A stretch of 64,000 nucleotides of DNA from Scylla paramamosain (GCF_035594125.1 NW_026973708.1:561001-625000), one strand, 5' to 3'; counted from the first letter of the stretch, positions 50,690-61,988 are shown. Numbers and translations: made by a program. Notes: a model not told the origin generated them from the sequence alone.

Positions 50690-51120
50690 ATCAGTAACCT
50701 CTCCCTCTTCCTTCTCTTCCCCGGGTACATCTTCACCAGAGACATGGAGACCAACACTCATGTAATAGGACAGGGATGGGGCAGCGTGAATAGGAATGGA
50801 CGGAACGTGGGGCAACAGTCCCTCGCCACTCACGCGGTGTGCTGTCCTGCCCTCTCCCTGGAATGTCAACAGTAATTAAGGACCACAAAATATTACAAGC
50901 AATTCAGCATAATTTTCTCCCTGCTGTTGGATTCGACGTCGTCTACGTGGTCGATCATAATTAACTCTTTGACTGGTAATGACAGGCACTTGTTACTTCA
51001 TTTCAGTAACCCTTCATGATTTAACTGTGGAAAGTGTCAAACTACAAGCGGTAGAAAGTCTGAAATGCTGTGTCACTCCTTTAGATGTCATTGGTGTGTC
51101 TCCAGATCACATATTCATCT
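50690..51120. other. Unassigned stretch
   Basis: No gene recognised. Confidence 0.3.
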
Positions 51121-51330
51121 AGAGTGGTAGATGAATGGAATGGACTCCGTAATCAGATTGTTAGTGCTGAATCATTAGGGAGCTTTAAAAGATCAGACAA
51201 ATTTATGGATGGAGATGATAAATGGAAATAGGCAGATGTGTTTCATACAGGGACTGCCATGTGTAGGCCTGATGGCTTCTCGCAACTTCCCTGATTTTAT
51301 TTTGCTCTTATGTTCTCATTTACAAAAGAT
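51121..51330 (+). mobile_element. CR1-like LINE 3' end
   Basis: It encodes remnants VVDEWNGLRNQIVSAESLGS, then FMDGDDKWK and a stop. The 3' core follows (GACTGCCATGTGTAGGCCTG) and a decayed octamer tail (CTCTTATGTTCTCA). Confidence 0.85.
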
Positions 51331-51589
51331 GTGGACATACCATTTCAGTATAACCTACAATGACTTAACCTATCATTTACTTGAACTTGAAGAGATGGCA
51401 AAGATGTTAAATGGTTTAAACTGAATATGCTAAAATATGAGAAAATAAGCCACTTGTGAATGGAGCAGCGAAAAGCAGTGAAGGAGATTTTCTCGTGAAC
51501 CAGTGAGGAGACGCCTGGAGGTGTGTACGAGATGTCTTTGAGGAGAGAGTCTGGTGTACAGTGACATAAAATTTAGCCACCTAGTTTAT

Positions 51590-51730
51590 ATTCCGGCTGG
51601 ATTGTGTTAAGATGAGCTAGGTTAGATTATATTGTTTTAGCTTAGTTTAGATTACATTGTTTTAGCTTAGTTATCTTAACCTAGATTAGATAACTTAGGT
51701 TAGTTTGGTATGACACATCAGTTTAATTTA
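51590..51730. repeat. Short duplication AGATTA(T/C)ATTGTTTTAGCTTAG
   Basis: Two to three loose copies at about 51,624, 51,648 and 51,676 precede the mariner. Confidence 0.5.
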
Positions 51731-51735
51731 GTTTA

Positions 51736-53048
51736 CGAGGTGTGTCATTAAAGTTCCAGGACTGGTGTCCTAAAAGATGAATTTCAAACCCAAGCCACAA
51801 ACCACCATATTTCCCCTTCAAAGTAATCCTTCTGGAGTATACAACTGCGCTCCCAACCCTCTACAGTCACTAATCTTTTTCTTACGTGCTTTTAAAATCA
51901 TGTCCTCTGTTGCAGGTCGTTTAACAATGAGCGCTGAACAGCGAACAAACTTGAAGTTTTTGGTGCAGTTGGGGAAAACGCCGTCAGAAGCACTGGGTAT
52001 GCTGCAAAAAGTGTACGGGGATGAGACAATGTCACGCTCACGTGTTTTTGAGTGGTGCAAGAGGTTCAAAGAGGGCCGGGAGGACGTGGAAGATGACCCC
52101 AGGAGTGGAAGACCCTCAACGAGCAGGAATGAGGCCAATGTTGAGCGTGTCAAGCAGATGGTGCGTGACGATCGTCGGTTGACTGTTCGAAAGATCGCAG
52201 ATGAGCTTGGCATGAACCACAACAGCGTGTGGAAGATTATCACTGAAGATCTGGGCATGCGGAAAGTCTGTGCGAAGATGGTGCCGAGACTCCTGAACGA
52301 TGACCAGAAGGGACGACGCATGCAGGTGTGTCAGGACATCCTCGAGCGTCTGGAAACTGAACCAGACTTGCTCAGGAGAGTCATCACCGGCGATGAGTCC
52401 TGGGTATTTGAGTACGACCCGGAGACCAAACGCCAGAGCCTTCAATGGAAGAGTCCGGCGTCGCCACGGCCGAAGAAAGCAAGGCAGTCCAGGTCCAGCT
52501 TCAAGGTCATGTTGATCGCTTTCTTCGATGTGAGGGGCATCGTCCACTGCGAGTTCTTGCCACAGGGCCAGACAGTCAACCAACATGTGTACAAAGAAGT
52601 ACTGCGGCGTCTGCTTCGTGCAGTGCGCGAGAAGAGGCGGGAGTTGTGGCAGGGCAACTCGTGGCTGCTTCACCACGACAATGCGCCTGCTCACAATGCC
52701 CTGAGCATCAGAGAGTTCTTGGCCAAGAAGAACATCGCCGTGCTGGAGCAACCGCCCTACTCACCTGACCTCGCTCCGTGCGACTTCTTCCTCTTCCCCA
52801 AGCTCAAGGAGGTCATGAAGGGGACCCGTTTTGATGATGCGGACGACATCAAAAAGGCCGTGACGACGGAACTGAGGAGCATCCCGCAAGAATCCTTCCA
52901 GCAGTGCATGCAAGCCTGGCAGAGAAGGATGGACAAGTGCATGCGGTGCCAGGGGGATTACTTCGAAGGAGATAACCTATAGTTTGTAGCCTGGATGTGA
53001 AATAAAACTTGTGTGGCACCAGTCCTGGAACTTTAATGACACACCTCG
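51736..53048 (+). mobile_element. mariner DNA transposon, apparently intact
   Basis: Perfect 32-bp terminal inverted repeats (51,736-51,767 and 53,017-53,048, outer end CGAGGTGTGTCA) flank one open transposase frame. A TA dinucleotide lies on each side (51,734-51,735 and 53,049-53,050), the standard mariner target duplication. Total length 1,313 bp is typical. AATAAA occurs at 53,001 before the right repeat. The body is noticeably more GC-rich than its surroundings. GC-rich mariners (Bytmar) are known from vent crabs; whether this belongs to that group is not determined. Confidence 0.95.
51927..52982 (+). CDS. mariner transposase
   Basis: The frame is open from 51,777, but the ATG at 51,927 (MSAEQRTNLKFL) gives 351 residues, the usual mariner length, so I prefer it. 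Residues 1-110 form two helix-turn-helix units (SRSRVFEWCKRFKEG; RKIADELGMNHNSVWKI). MVPRLL is the linker equivalent of the WVPHEL motif. The catalytic core has Asp in VITGDESWVFEYDPE, Asp in HHDNAPAH, and YSPDLAPCDFFLF with the third Asp 34 residues after the second: the D,D34D signature. The enzyme would cut and paste the element at TA sites by binding its terminal repeats. No frameshift or stop is present, so it may be functional. Confidence 0.95.
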   Translation: MSAEQRTNLKFLVQLGKTPSEALGMLQKVYGDETMSRSRVFEWCKRFKEGREDVEDDPRSGRPSTSRNEANVERVKQMVRDDRRLTVRKIADELGMNHNSVWKIITEDLGMRKVCAKMVPRLLNDDQKGRRMQVCQDILERLETEPDLLRRVITGDESWVFEYDPETKRQSLQWKSPASPRPKKARQSRSSFKVMLIAFFDVRGIVHCEFLPQGQTVNQHVYKEVLRRLLRAVREKRRELWQGNSWLLHHDNAPAHNALSIREFLAKKNIAVLEQPPYSPDLAPCDFFLFPKLKEVMKGTRFDDADDIKKAVTTELRSIPQESFQQCMQAWQRRMDKCMRCQGDYFEGDNL

Positions 53049-53050
53049 TA

Positions 53051-54000
53051 TTTTAAATCGTGTTACCCAAGCTAGATTTGGATTATATAGATTCAAAGAG
53101 GGCAACTCAGAAACTAAGGTGGCTGGTCTTCCATGTCATTCCGAGTGTTTACTAAGAACTAATAATAATAAGAAGAAAAGAAGATAAATGCACTTAAGCG
53201 CCTGTTCACTGCAGGTTGTCCTAAAGGGGATGAAGTAACACTTGTGAGCACGCTGTTCCAAGGAAGGTCAAGTAACAAGACGATAAAGTAACAGGTTGTG
53301 CATTTTTTCTGGTTCCTCATCATTATCCACAAAATATTTACATACTAATCCCAAAACATACATCACCGCCAGAATAGAAACTACTGCCATAAAATATCAA
53401 GGTGTCGACAGAATACATAACAGAAAAGAACGAGCGCTGCATTGCTCATCACTTTCAACGAAATATGTGTAAGAACAAATTTCCTTCTTATACACGAGTT
53501 TATCACAGATATTGCATCAGATGAACGGCTCCTATGCAGGCCATTTATCCTGCCTCGGAGCCGCGTGGCCTACCAGCCTGCACTGCCCGTCAGCCAGTCA
53601 CTGCAGCAGGAAGAGAAAGACAGGCAGCAAGAAAGACAGGGAGGCAGACAGGCAGAGCATTATCCTGTCCTAATTGGAAGGATCGGCGTGGCGGAAGTAG
53701 CCTTTTCCTTCACTATCCTACATGTGTTGGTTCAGATATAGTGCAATTCAACACAAACAGCGCAACAAAGGCTAGAGAATCTGTACTGTTTGTTCTGCCG
53801 CGGTGTTTTCTTGTGCGTGCATTGCGTTTGTACTCCGCGAACTGGCGATGAGATAGAAATGGCGCAAGGAGGAGGATTACCACAAAGGCTGCGCGCTGGA
53901 AGGTAATGTGACTGGTATTAACGTCACCTCTGCACTTTGCTCCTTGCACTCCCGCGTACAATGGCCGCGCTTACCCTCACAATATTACGGTGAATTAGTG
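53051..54000. other. Unassigned stretch
   Basis: No gene recognised. Short CAGGCAG-type repeats occur at 53,600-53,660. Confidence 0.3.
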
Positions 54001-54174
<174 letters not shown>

Positions 54175-54204
54175 GCCACGGTACAGGAGTGGATTCACCG
54201 GGAA

Positions 54205-54256
54205 AAATAATATAATAATAATAAAGATGATAATAATAATAAGAATAAGAATAAGA

Positions 54257-54303
<47 letters not shown>

Positions 54304-54400
54304 AAGAAGAAGAACAACTACAATGACGACGACGACGACGACAACAACAACAACAACAGCAACAACAACAATAACAATGACAAGAACAAGAAAATGACAA
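54205..54400. repeat. (AAT)n, (GAT)n, (GAC)n, (AAC)n trinucleotide series
   Basis: Successive blocks: AAT/AAG (54,205-54,255), GAT (54,256-54,302), GAC (about 54,323-54,342), AAC (54,343-54,372). Confidence 0.9.
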
Positions 54401-55280
54401 TGACGATGATAATAATGCTAACAGCTATACAAGACAGAGCACATGAACTTAAATCATCGTATTAATCCAGGAATTCTTTTGCAACCGATGTGCACGTGAA
54501 CAGAAAGGAAGAACAAGCAGCAGCAGATCTATTGACCCTCAGACACTTGCTTGTAATAATCTGCACTTTCCAAAGTAAGAGACGTAGCATAGTTAAGGCG
54601 AAGGTTATAAGATTATTGATCGTCTCCATGAAGCATAACAACACACAGTACGCACATTCTTACGTACCATATCGGACATTCATAAGTACTACATCTTACA
54701 AGACGCAGCACGTGTCCTAATCCCCTATGGTTGTATTGAACGCGCGGGTCAAACAACATGAATTACAACCACAATACATACAAATTGTGTTCACGGTGGA
54801 CACTTCAGCACGAGACATTCCTGCCTCCATTCTCACGCGCGTCCCTCTCCTTTCATTAATTTGACGTCAGCCTGAGGTAAGACTGAATATACTCGCACAC
54901 TCAAGGTTCCCAGCAGAGATAAGGCAGCACACACACTCAAGGCGTCCCAGCCAAGGTCTAAGTCGCAGGATATGATGCGTAACATTTCTTAGCATATTTC
55001 TACCCCCTGGCAAACATTCATGAACCTCAATTGCAAAAAAAATTATGAATAGTGAAAAAAGAGTTATGGCGATGCAACTCAAATTACTTTACATGCTTTG
55101 TGACTTTATAACAATTAAAATTTAAGAGAAGCTCGCCACTCCACCACCAACACAAGGTTCATAGCTGGTCCTTAGTGATGCTCAGATGTACGAGTAAGTC
55201 TGTGTCAACGTTCTCAAACCTAACCTAACTCTCTGGAGAAGCTTTACTGGTCCCTTTGACATGGGGTATTAAAGGGTAGC
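54401..55280. other. Unassigned stretch
   Basis: No gene recognised. Loose duplication: CACACTCAAGG occurs at about 54,896 and 54,932. AACCTAACCTAAC occurs at 55,217. Confidence 0.3.
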
Positions 55281-55281
55281 A

Positions 55282-55283
<2 letters not shown>

Positions 55284-55358
<75 letters not shown>
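55284..55358. repeat. (GA)n microsatellite
   Basis: About 74 bp of GA. Confidence 0.95.
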
Positions 55359-55361
<3 letters not shown>

Positions 55362-55639
55362 GGGGCAATTTGGAGGCTGAGCTTAAGTGGGGGTAGATAG
55401 TTCTCTATAGGGTAACCTTTCCTTCTGGTGCCTCGATCATCTCCCGGCCGACTCTCCCTTTTCTGTCGCTTTTTCCGCCCCCTCCTCTACATCCCCGTTA
55501 ATTCCCTTTTGTCCCAGGCTGTCTTCACGCAGGATGCTCATGGCCTTCTTCCTTTAGCGGCGGTGTTCAGTGTTCACTGTGGCCACGTGCGTCAGTAGTA
55601 AGCAGGAACTACATACGTGAAGCAGTAAACCTTGACTTG

Positions 55640-55860
55640 AACAGCCATCACCCGCCATGATGTTGGCGGGAGTGGCGGGGGGCGCCTTTCCCACACTCGC
55701 CCCGCACCCGCCTCGCTGCCAATCAGAGCCTGGGCTTTGTCTTTCCCAGCCGTTGGCGGCACTGCACGCCTGTCAGGGAGGAGCCTCGGCCAGTCTGGCC
55801 TATCGCGTGGCGGCGGGCTTCCCTGCTCACGCTGTCATCCAATGAAGGAGCGAAGAGAGG
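55640..55860. promoter_or_regulatory. CpG-rich patch with two CCAAT boxes
   Basis: A GC- and CpG-rich segment stands out from its AT-richer surroundings. It holds CCAAT at about 55,719 (TGCCAATCAG, a classical NF-Y type box) and again at about 55,837 (ATCCAATGAAG). No TATA box or recognisable first exon follows, and the open frame 55,657-55,845 has no known domain. A promoter of an unseen gene is possible. Confidence 0.25.
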
Positions 55861-55879
55861 CAGCTGAAGGAGGACGAGG

Positions 55880-56420
55880 AGGAGGAGGAGGAGGAAGAGG
55901 GTGGCGGTGATGCGTTGCTACAAGCTCATGTTGTTTCCGACAATAAATTTGGTATCCCGTGTGTCAGAATTCACACAGGCCTGAATTATTGCTTCATAAG
56001 TTCTGAAGGGGCGCGGAACTCGTGAAATATGGTGATCAAAAACTGCAACACATCACAGCTGACGCACGCACGCGGAACAGTTATTGAGTGCGGCGGAAAG
56101 AGGGAAGCAGAGTTGTGAGGCCTCGGAACAAAACGCAATACGAGTACAAGCATGGACAAAAGTCGAGTAACATTCTGTATTCGCTTTCACTGCATCGAAC
56201 ATTTTGATATTTTTCTCTGTCTTTAAGTCCTCTGACCCGCCGACACTGTCTGTTCTCTGTTCCGTAAGGAGGCTGTCAGCAGATCAGACTTCAAATTGAG
56301 AAAAAAGTTAAACACAATGGAAATGAGTGCAAAATGCTACACTTTTGACCACGCCTGTACTTGGTAGAGGGTCTGTGTCAAGGCATGTACAGCTATTGAT
56401 ACACTACATTAAAAGATTAT
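55880..56420. other. Unassigned stretch
   Basis: A short (GGA)n run (55,877-55,897) precedes complex sequence without a recognised gene. Confidence 0.3.
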
Positions 56421-56421
56421 T

Positions 56422-56812
56422 CACTAGGCAAGGTTGTGAGTCCTCTGAGCAAAGATTACGCACCGGGCAAGGTTGTGAGTCCTCTGAACAAAGATTACGC
56501 ACCGGGCAAGGTTGTGAGTCCTCTGAACAAAGATTACGTACGCACCGGGCAAGGTTGTGAGTCCTCTGAACAAAGATTAAGCACCGGACAAGGTTGTGAG
56601 TCCTCTGAACAAAGATTAAGCACCGGACAAGGTTGTGAGTCCCCTGAACAAAGATTATGCACCGGGCAAGGTTGTGAGTCCTCTGAACAAAGATTAAGCA
56701 CCGGACAAGGTTGAGAGTCCCCTGAACAAAGATTAAGCACCGGACAAGGTTGTGAGTCCCCTGAACAAAGATTATGCACCGGGCAAGGTTGTGAGTTCTC
56801 TGAACAAGGCGC
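56422..56812. repeat. 39-bp minisatellite, about ten units
   Basis: Each unit contains GGCAAGGTTGTGAGTCC, TCTGAACAAAGATTA and GCACCG. At 39 bp it keeps an open frame (peptide GQGCESSEQRLRT). One unit has an extra 4 bp (GTAC near 56,537), which breaks the frame. Single-base variants (GGGCAA/GGACAA, TCTGAA/CCTGAA) alternate along the array, as expected from unequal exchange. Confidence 0.93.
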
Positions 56813-56849
56813 CAAAAGTGTACAGTGGTTAATGTGAGTGCGAGAGCTG

Positions 56850-56975
56850 TTGGTTAGAGAGATTTATGGGTAGGAATGCGAGATGGATATAGACAAACAT
56901 GTTTTATACAGAGACAGTCACTGATAAGTCTACAGGCAGGCTTCGTGCAGTTTCCTATATGGTCTTATGCAGTAG
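56850..56975 (+). mobile_element. CR1-like LINE 3' end, diverged
   Basis: It includes TTTATGGGTAGGAATGCGAG, AGACAGTCACTGATAAGTCT and CTATATGGTCTTATGC, corresponding to the FMDG coding end, 3' core and tail of the family. Confidence 0.6.
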
Positions 56976-57242
56976 AATGAATACTGGTGGTTGGTGAGGT
57001 CTGGTTGTGTGTTGAGGCATTTGGCCAGACTGAAGCCATCAAGTATTTGGGGGAACTGATTGGGAAGGGACGGAAATGTTCGAGGGAAGGTGAAAGGGTA
57101 GCAGAGAGAAGAAAAACAGAAGGGAAAGGCAGTTACTGTTTTACGGCATCATGCAAAGCTAAAAACATTGTGTGCGGGAAGACATTTGAAGAGATATATA
57201 GTTTTACAGTAACATTTGTATATTTGCTGTGTTTGAAAAACT

Positions 57243-57410
57243 CCAGTTTGATGGTAAAAGGAACAGCGTGTTCAGTTCACACCTATCACTCGGTTCCAAG
57301 AGATCACGGGTTCGAATCCCAGGCAGAGAGGAGATAGATTATGTTTACCTGCTGTCACGCCGCAGTCTGTGTTCACCTGGGAAGAAACTCGTCATGCAAA
57401 CCAGGGAAGC
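57243..57410 (+). mobile_element. Possible tRNA-derived SINE
   Basis: GGGTTCGAATCCC at about 57,308-57,320 is a perfect RNA polymerase III B-box context (GGTTCGANTCC). A clear A-box and a foldable cloverleaf are absent, so it is not a functional tRNA. The following unrelated tail fits a SINE body. Only one copy is seen here. Confidence 0.4.
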
Positions 57411-57555
57411 CGCAAATATATGCTACAGTCTCTCTTTCTGTTACCTCTAATATATATATACTGTTCTATACACTTATTTTTTTTTTTATCTCATTTAACT
57501 TGACTATTTTCCTTGATATCGTTTCTTGTATTCCCTTTACTGTTACATTTAATTT

Positions 57556-57558
57556 ACC

Positions 57559-57609
<51 letters not shown>

Positions 57610-57626
57610 CATTATTATTATTATTA
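57556..57626. repeat. (ATT)n microsatellite
   Basis: About 23 ATT units. Confidence 0.95.
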
Positions 57627-57639
57627 CTATATTTGTTGA

Positions 57640-58080
57640 CGTCCGGGTCTCCTGCTCTATCAGGGGCAAGACGGTGCCTGCTAAAGAAGGATTCTGGTTT
57701 TCGCACAAACATATTATAATAATAACAAAAACAACATCTTCCACAACAGCGTGTTATAAGTAGTGAAGATCCCTGACTTAGTGTTCCTTGCATATGCGCC
57801 TCTGTTCCCTCACGGCTTTCCTGCCATTACGCACCCCCCCTCCCTCCCTGTACTATTAATCATCCCGTGTTGGTATTACATAGATAACGCTTCGCCGAAT
57901 TTGCTAACTGTATAGATATAACCCTGCTTAAGACTCCCGCCACGTCGCCATGCTGACTCCCTCCCTCGTACGTGGCTCCCATCGCGTGATGCTCCGCGTC
58001 TTATGATCTACTTATCTATTTTTATAAAGTGTGATAATGTGTACACAGGTTTTCACGAGACACTGTTGTTTTCGAGTGAT
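57640..58080. other. Unassigned stretch
   Basis: Complex sequence with no gene recognised. Confidence 0.3.
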
Positions 58081-58082
58081 TC

Positions 58083-58262
58083 TTGGACCTGACCTAACCT
58101 AATCTAACCTACCCTAACCAAACTAAACTAAAGAAAACAAAAAAAAAAAAAAAAAAAACAATCTAGCCTAATCTAACCTAGTCTCACTCAACTTGACCTA
58201 ACCTAACCAAACCTAACCCAAACGAAACCTAACCTAACCTAACCTAACCTAACCTAACCTGA
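58083..58262. repeat. Degenerate telomere-like (CCTAA)n
   Basis: Two blocks of CCTAA-type pentamers (58,083-58,125 and 58,160-58,260) surround an A-run (58,137-58,158). The last five or six units, up to 58,260, are perfect. Confidence 0.85.
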
Positions 58263-58313
58263 GAGAACTTAATGTACCCCAACCCTACCTAAGCCAAGCC
58301 ACGTCAAACTGAA

Positions 58314-58314
<1 letters not shown>

Positions 58315-58357
<43 letters not shown>

Positions 58358-58418
58358 TTCATTAGCGTAAGGAGTAGGCCCATACATAAATAATAAGGCC
58401 AGAACTATACGGTATGAC

Positions 58419-58501
<83 letters not shown>
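58315..58501. repeat. (CA)n and (GA)n microsatellites
   Basis: CA at 58,315-58,353 and GA at 58,422-58,501, separated by about 70 bp. Confidence 0.95.
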
Positions 58502-58502
<1 letters not shown>

Positions 58503-58504
58503 CC

Positions 58505-59795
58505 CGAACCAGCACTGTTTATCCTCGCGGCTTTAATCTGCTGCGGAAAGGAACGAACTATTGTGGTGATGAATGTAATTAGTGTGTCGGAAGCAGAGAC
58601 AAAACGAATAGGGAACATCGAGCGCTGGGTCTCTGGTCTCACTCTGGCGACTAAGGACACTCACGATCGTCTTCGGCGAGAAAAGAGTCAACTTGGCCTC
58701 GTACTCAGAAAGTCTTCGCTCACTTACCACGACTAAAAGGCCACAGAGATGCTTAGCCGGCTTCTCATGACTGTTTCTCCTGTTATTAATGTAGGTACCA
58801 TGTCAATCTGTCACTAAAAGCGTAAAAATAGCCTTAAAAATCCTTGTAGCTTCAACTAGAGGCTCTTGTAAGTAGTGGAAGTGCTTTGAAATAAGTTCTC
58901 TTGGTCACTCAGAAGGCAGCGTGACACTATAATGACAACAACCATGCAGAAGATTGAAAGGACATTATAGTGGAAATTACCAGTTTCAAAATAAATATAT
59001 AAAGAGAACTATACATAAATTCTAGTTAATAGGGGGAAAGAGAAGGAAAGATAAGGGTGTGTTTTGAAGGGCAATGCATGTAGTGACATTCTGGCACCAT
59101 TTGATTACATTGACTGTAGATCGACACAGACTGAGAATTTCACCTGCAAAATTAGATCAGATTGGCCACAAATTCACAGCTTGATTGACGCAAACATTGG
59201 GTGGGGTGTTTGTCACCTCCACGATTACATTAAATCAGACTGACAACTTGATCACTAATCATTGGATTAGACTGACTGCAGATTGATAAGCATTTCTGAT
59301 CAAAATATATAAAGCTTACCTTGCATCATTATGAAAACTAAACAAAGCACACAAATACAAAAGAGCGTGACAGATTAACCTTTACTTAGTACATTCTCTT
59401 TATCAAGGCAACACAAAATGAAGACTAATGAATTCTAGTATGACGAAAACACAATACACTATCAATTCATTAAGTTAAGAGAGTTAGTCAGGTAAATATG
59501 AGAGAGAGATAGAGAGAGAGAAAGATAGGTGATGTGCGGGAATGAGAGGTGATATGTGAGGCAGACCACAGCGCAAGGAAAGGAAGGAAGGAGGGAAGTA
59601 AGGGAAGTGAAGGTCGCGTTATTGACGGCTCGTGCATAGCTGGGTCTCGTCTCACTTTATAATGGACGGGAATAATTTCTAACGTAAGATTGAAGCCCAC
59701 CTTGAACTGAGTTATAATACAGAGGCGACGCGGCCATACAGAGACTTAGACTGCGTGCCCAGCCTCGGCACGTCTTGCTAGGAGAGGATTGAGCT
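58505..59795. other. Unassigned 1.3-kb stretch
   Basis: No gene recognised. 59,100-59,300 loosely repeats GATTACATT(G/A)...GACTG phrases. Confidence 0.3.
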
Positions 59796-59796
59796 C

Positions 59797-59859
<63 letters not shown>
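59797..59859. repeat. (GT)n microsatellite
   Basis: About 31 GT units. Confidence 0.95.
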
Positions 59860-59861
<2 letters not shown>

Positions 59862-59884
59862 CTTATCGTCGGGGATATTAAGAT

Positions 59885-60500
59885 AAAGATAAGATCAATG
59901 TTAAGAAAGATTGTGTTGCTAGGAGTGTTGTAGTGTTTTGTCAGGCGAAGGTTTGTTGTTGGAAAGTTGCCAAAATTGTACGTAATTAATGTATGGGCTT
60001 GTTAAGAAAAAAAAATGTAAATTTGTTGTGTTGCAAAGAATAAATGAATGTTAAAAGAGTGTGTTGTAAGGAGTGTCGGAAAGTTTTGTTGGAGGGTTGC
60101 AAAAATTGTAAGCTGTGCATGGATTTGTTGAGAGAAAAGTGTTATATTTAGAATGTTGCAGAAGTGAGATCAATGTTAAGAATGTGTGTTGCAGGCAATG
60201 TTGTGTGTTTTCAGGAAGGAGACTAGTGCTGAAATACTCCCAAAATTGTAAGTTATATATGAATTTGTTAAAAGTGTAATTTTTTATTTATTTATTTATT
60301 TATTTTTTTTTTTGTGTGTGTGTTGCAAAAGTAAGATCGCTATTACGATCATGTGTTGCAGACAGTGTTGGAATGTGTTTCATGAAAAGGCATAGTGTTG
60401 CAATGCCAAGTAATTTCTTAAGTGTAAAAAGCCATAAAGTTGCAGTGTTACAGTAAAGCCATTGTTAAAAGTGTGAGTTTGTGTTGCAGGCCAGGTCCTG
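59885..60500. repeat. ~150-bp degenerate tandem repeat, about four units
   Basis: Units begin near 59,885, 60,045, 60,165 and 60,335. Each has AAGATCAATGTTAAGAA or near, TGTGTTGCAGGCAGTGTTG or near, AAAATTGTAAG and GAATTTGTTAA. Divergence is high. The recurring TGTTGCAGG resembles a 3' splice site but has no partner donor or conserved frame. Confidence 0.7.
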
Positions 60501-60734
60501 TTGGAGTGTGTGGTTTTGCAGTGTTGCCAGGACTGGGATTAATGAGCAAGTGTGTTGTCTTGAGGTGGAGGGCAATACTGTGCCAAACTGGCATAATTTG
60601 TGTTTTATTAAATGTTGAATACTGTGTGACCCGACGGCGCTCAATCCATTAATGTGGTGACGGGTAAAACAACATAGACGAGCAGAGAACAAATGTGACT
60701 GACAGACAATTAATGTACTGACTTACTGCCACTA

Positions 60735-61005
60735 AATGTAATGGACAGTATACATGAAACAACGAGTAATATTTACTGAAAAATAAACGGAAGGTAATCA
60801 AGGTACGCTAATTAATATGACGACTTTTTAACAGTAAACGTGAAAGACAAACAGATAAACCTAGGACAGTAATGTTTGCACAGAAAAATACACGGAAAAT
60901 AAGCAAGACACGTTAAGCAAGACACGTTAAGTAACATGAAGTCTTTCTAACTGTAAATGTGATGGACAGATAAATACACTCGGGAATATTTCATCAGATT
61001 AATTT
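60735..61005. repeat. ~110-bp degenerate tandem repeat, about 2.5 units
   Basis: Units share TAAATGTAATGGACAG, AATATTTACTGAAAAATA, AAGCAAGACACGTTAA and ATGACGACTTTTTAACAG in the same order. The middle unit also duplicates AGCAAGACACGTTA. Confidence 0.65.
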
Positions 61006-61009
61006 AAGT

Positions 61010-61985
61010 GAAAAATCAAAGTGAAGTGTAATAAACATAAAAGTAAATATGTTGACTTGTAGAAGATGTATAAGAGAAAGACGATATCTATTAAGTAAGA
61101 GGCAAGGAGTAAAACAACGGTGAAATAATGTGTGATCGCAAAGTGCTACTGGGAGAGTGTAAGAGTGTTATCCTAAGGAGCTGAGTGTGTGTGGCGTGAC
61201 TTGCACAGGACAACTTTTATTACTCTGGGATTTCAGGAAAGGAAGATAAAAACAATGTGTTACTTTTACAATCTGGTAGCGTCTTCTTGTAAGAGCGAAA
61301 AAAAAAAAGTTGCTTATAGAAGGAAATAAAAAAAAAACATTAAAACATGTTTGGAAAACATAGTTTAGGAATGGAAGAAAAAAAGTGTTATGTAGAAAGG
61401 CATTACTTCAGAAAAAAAAAATAAAAAAGTTGTGATGAAAAAATTACCTCACTCGCGAAAAAGAAGCAAAAAAATTAGGAAAACTCCAGAAAAAAAAGAA
61501 ATTTTACACCACATTACACAAAAAATGACAAAAATAATAGAGATAATTTAAAGTAACAAAAATAAAACTTTATAGTGAAGTGAAAACATGATGCTTACAA
61601 AAAAAAAAAAAAAATAAGATGAGGGAGAAAAACCAATGTAGCTGGAAAATTAAGTCTTTCTTAAGAACAAAAAAAATCATTGCTAGGAAAAGTAATAAAG
61701 CAAAAGAGAGGAAGACATGACAAAAAAAAAAAAAGAAATATTACTCTGAAAATGTCTCAATGTAAAAAAAAAAAAAACACCTTGGCGCTGGATGATGAGT
61801 GTTTCTTAGTGCGGAGGCCAGTGTTGGTGTGGGAGGGGAACGAAGGGTGTGTTGCGTGTTGCATGGCTGGGGAGGAAGTGAAGACGTGAGAAGGTGACTT
61901 GGCGTGACTTACAAAGGGTAATAACAATACAACACCTGTGGCACGTGTCGGATACATGTTTCCGCCTCCACTGTTATCTAGAAAC
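61010..61985. other. A-run-rich unassigned stretch
   Basis: Numerous A-runs of 8-15 nt between 61,290 and 61,780. No gene recognised. Confidence 0.4.
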
Positions 61986-61987
61986 GG

Positions 61988-61988
<1 letters not shown>

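Noticed and set aside
51818..52751. Minus-strand open frames across the mariner
   Set aside because: Shadows of the GC-rich transposase gene.
56422..56812. CRISPR-like direct repeats (also 63,190-63,870)
   Set aside because: Units are contiguous without unique spacers and the genome is eukaryotic; these are minisatellites.
57285..57330. Functional tRNA gene
   Set aside because: Only the B-box is present; no cloverleaf or A-box could be drawn.
60440..60652. Short open frame with Cys-rich sequence near TGTTGCAGG sites as an exon
   Set aside because: It lies in a degenerate tandem repeat and no partner exon or domain is evident.
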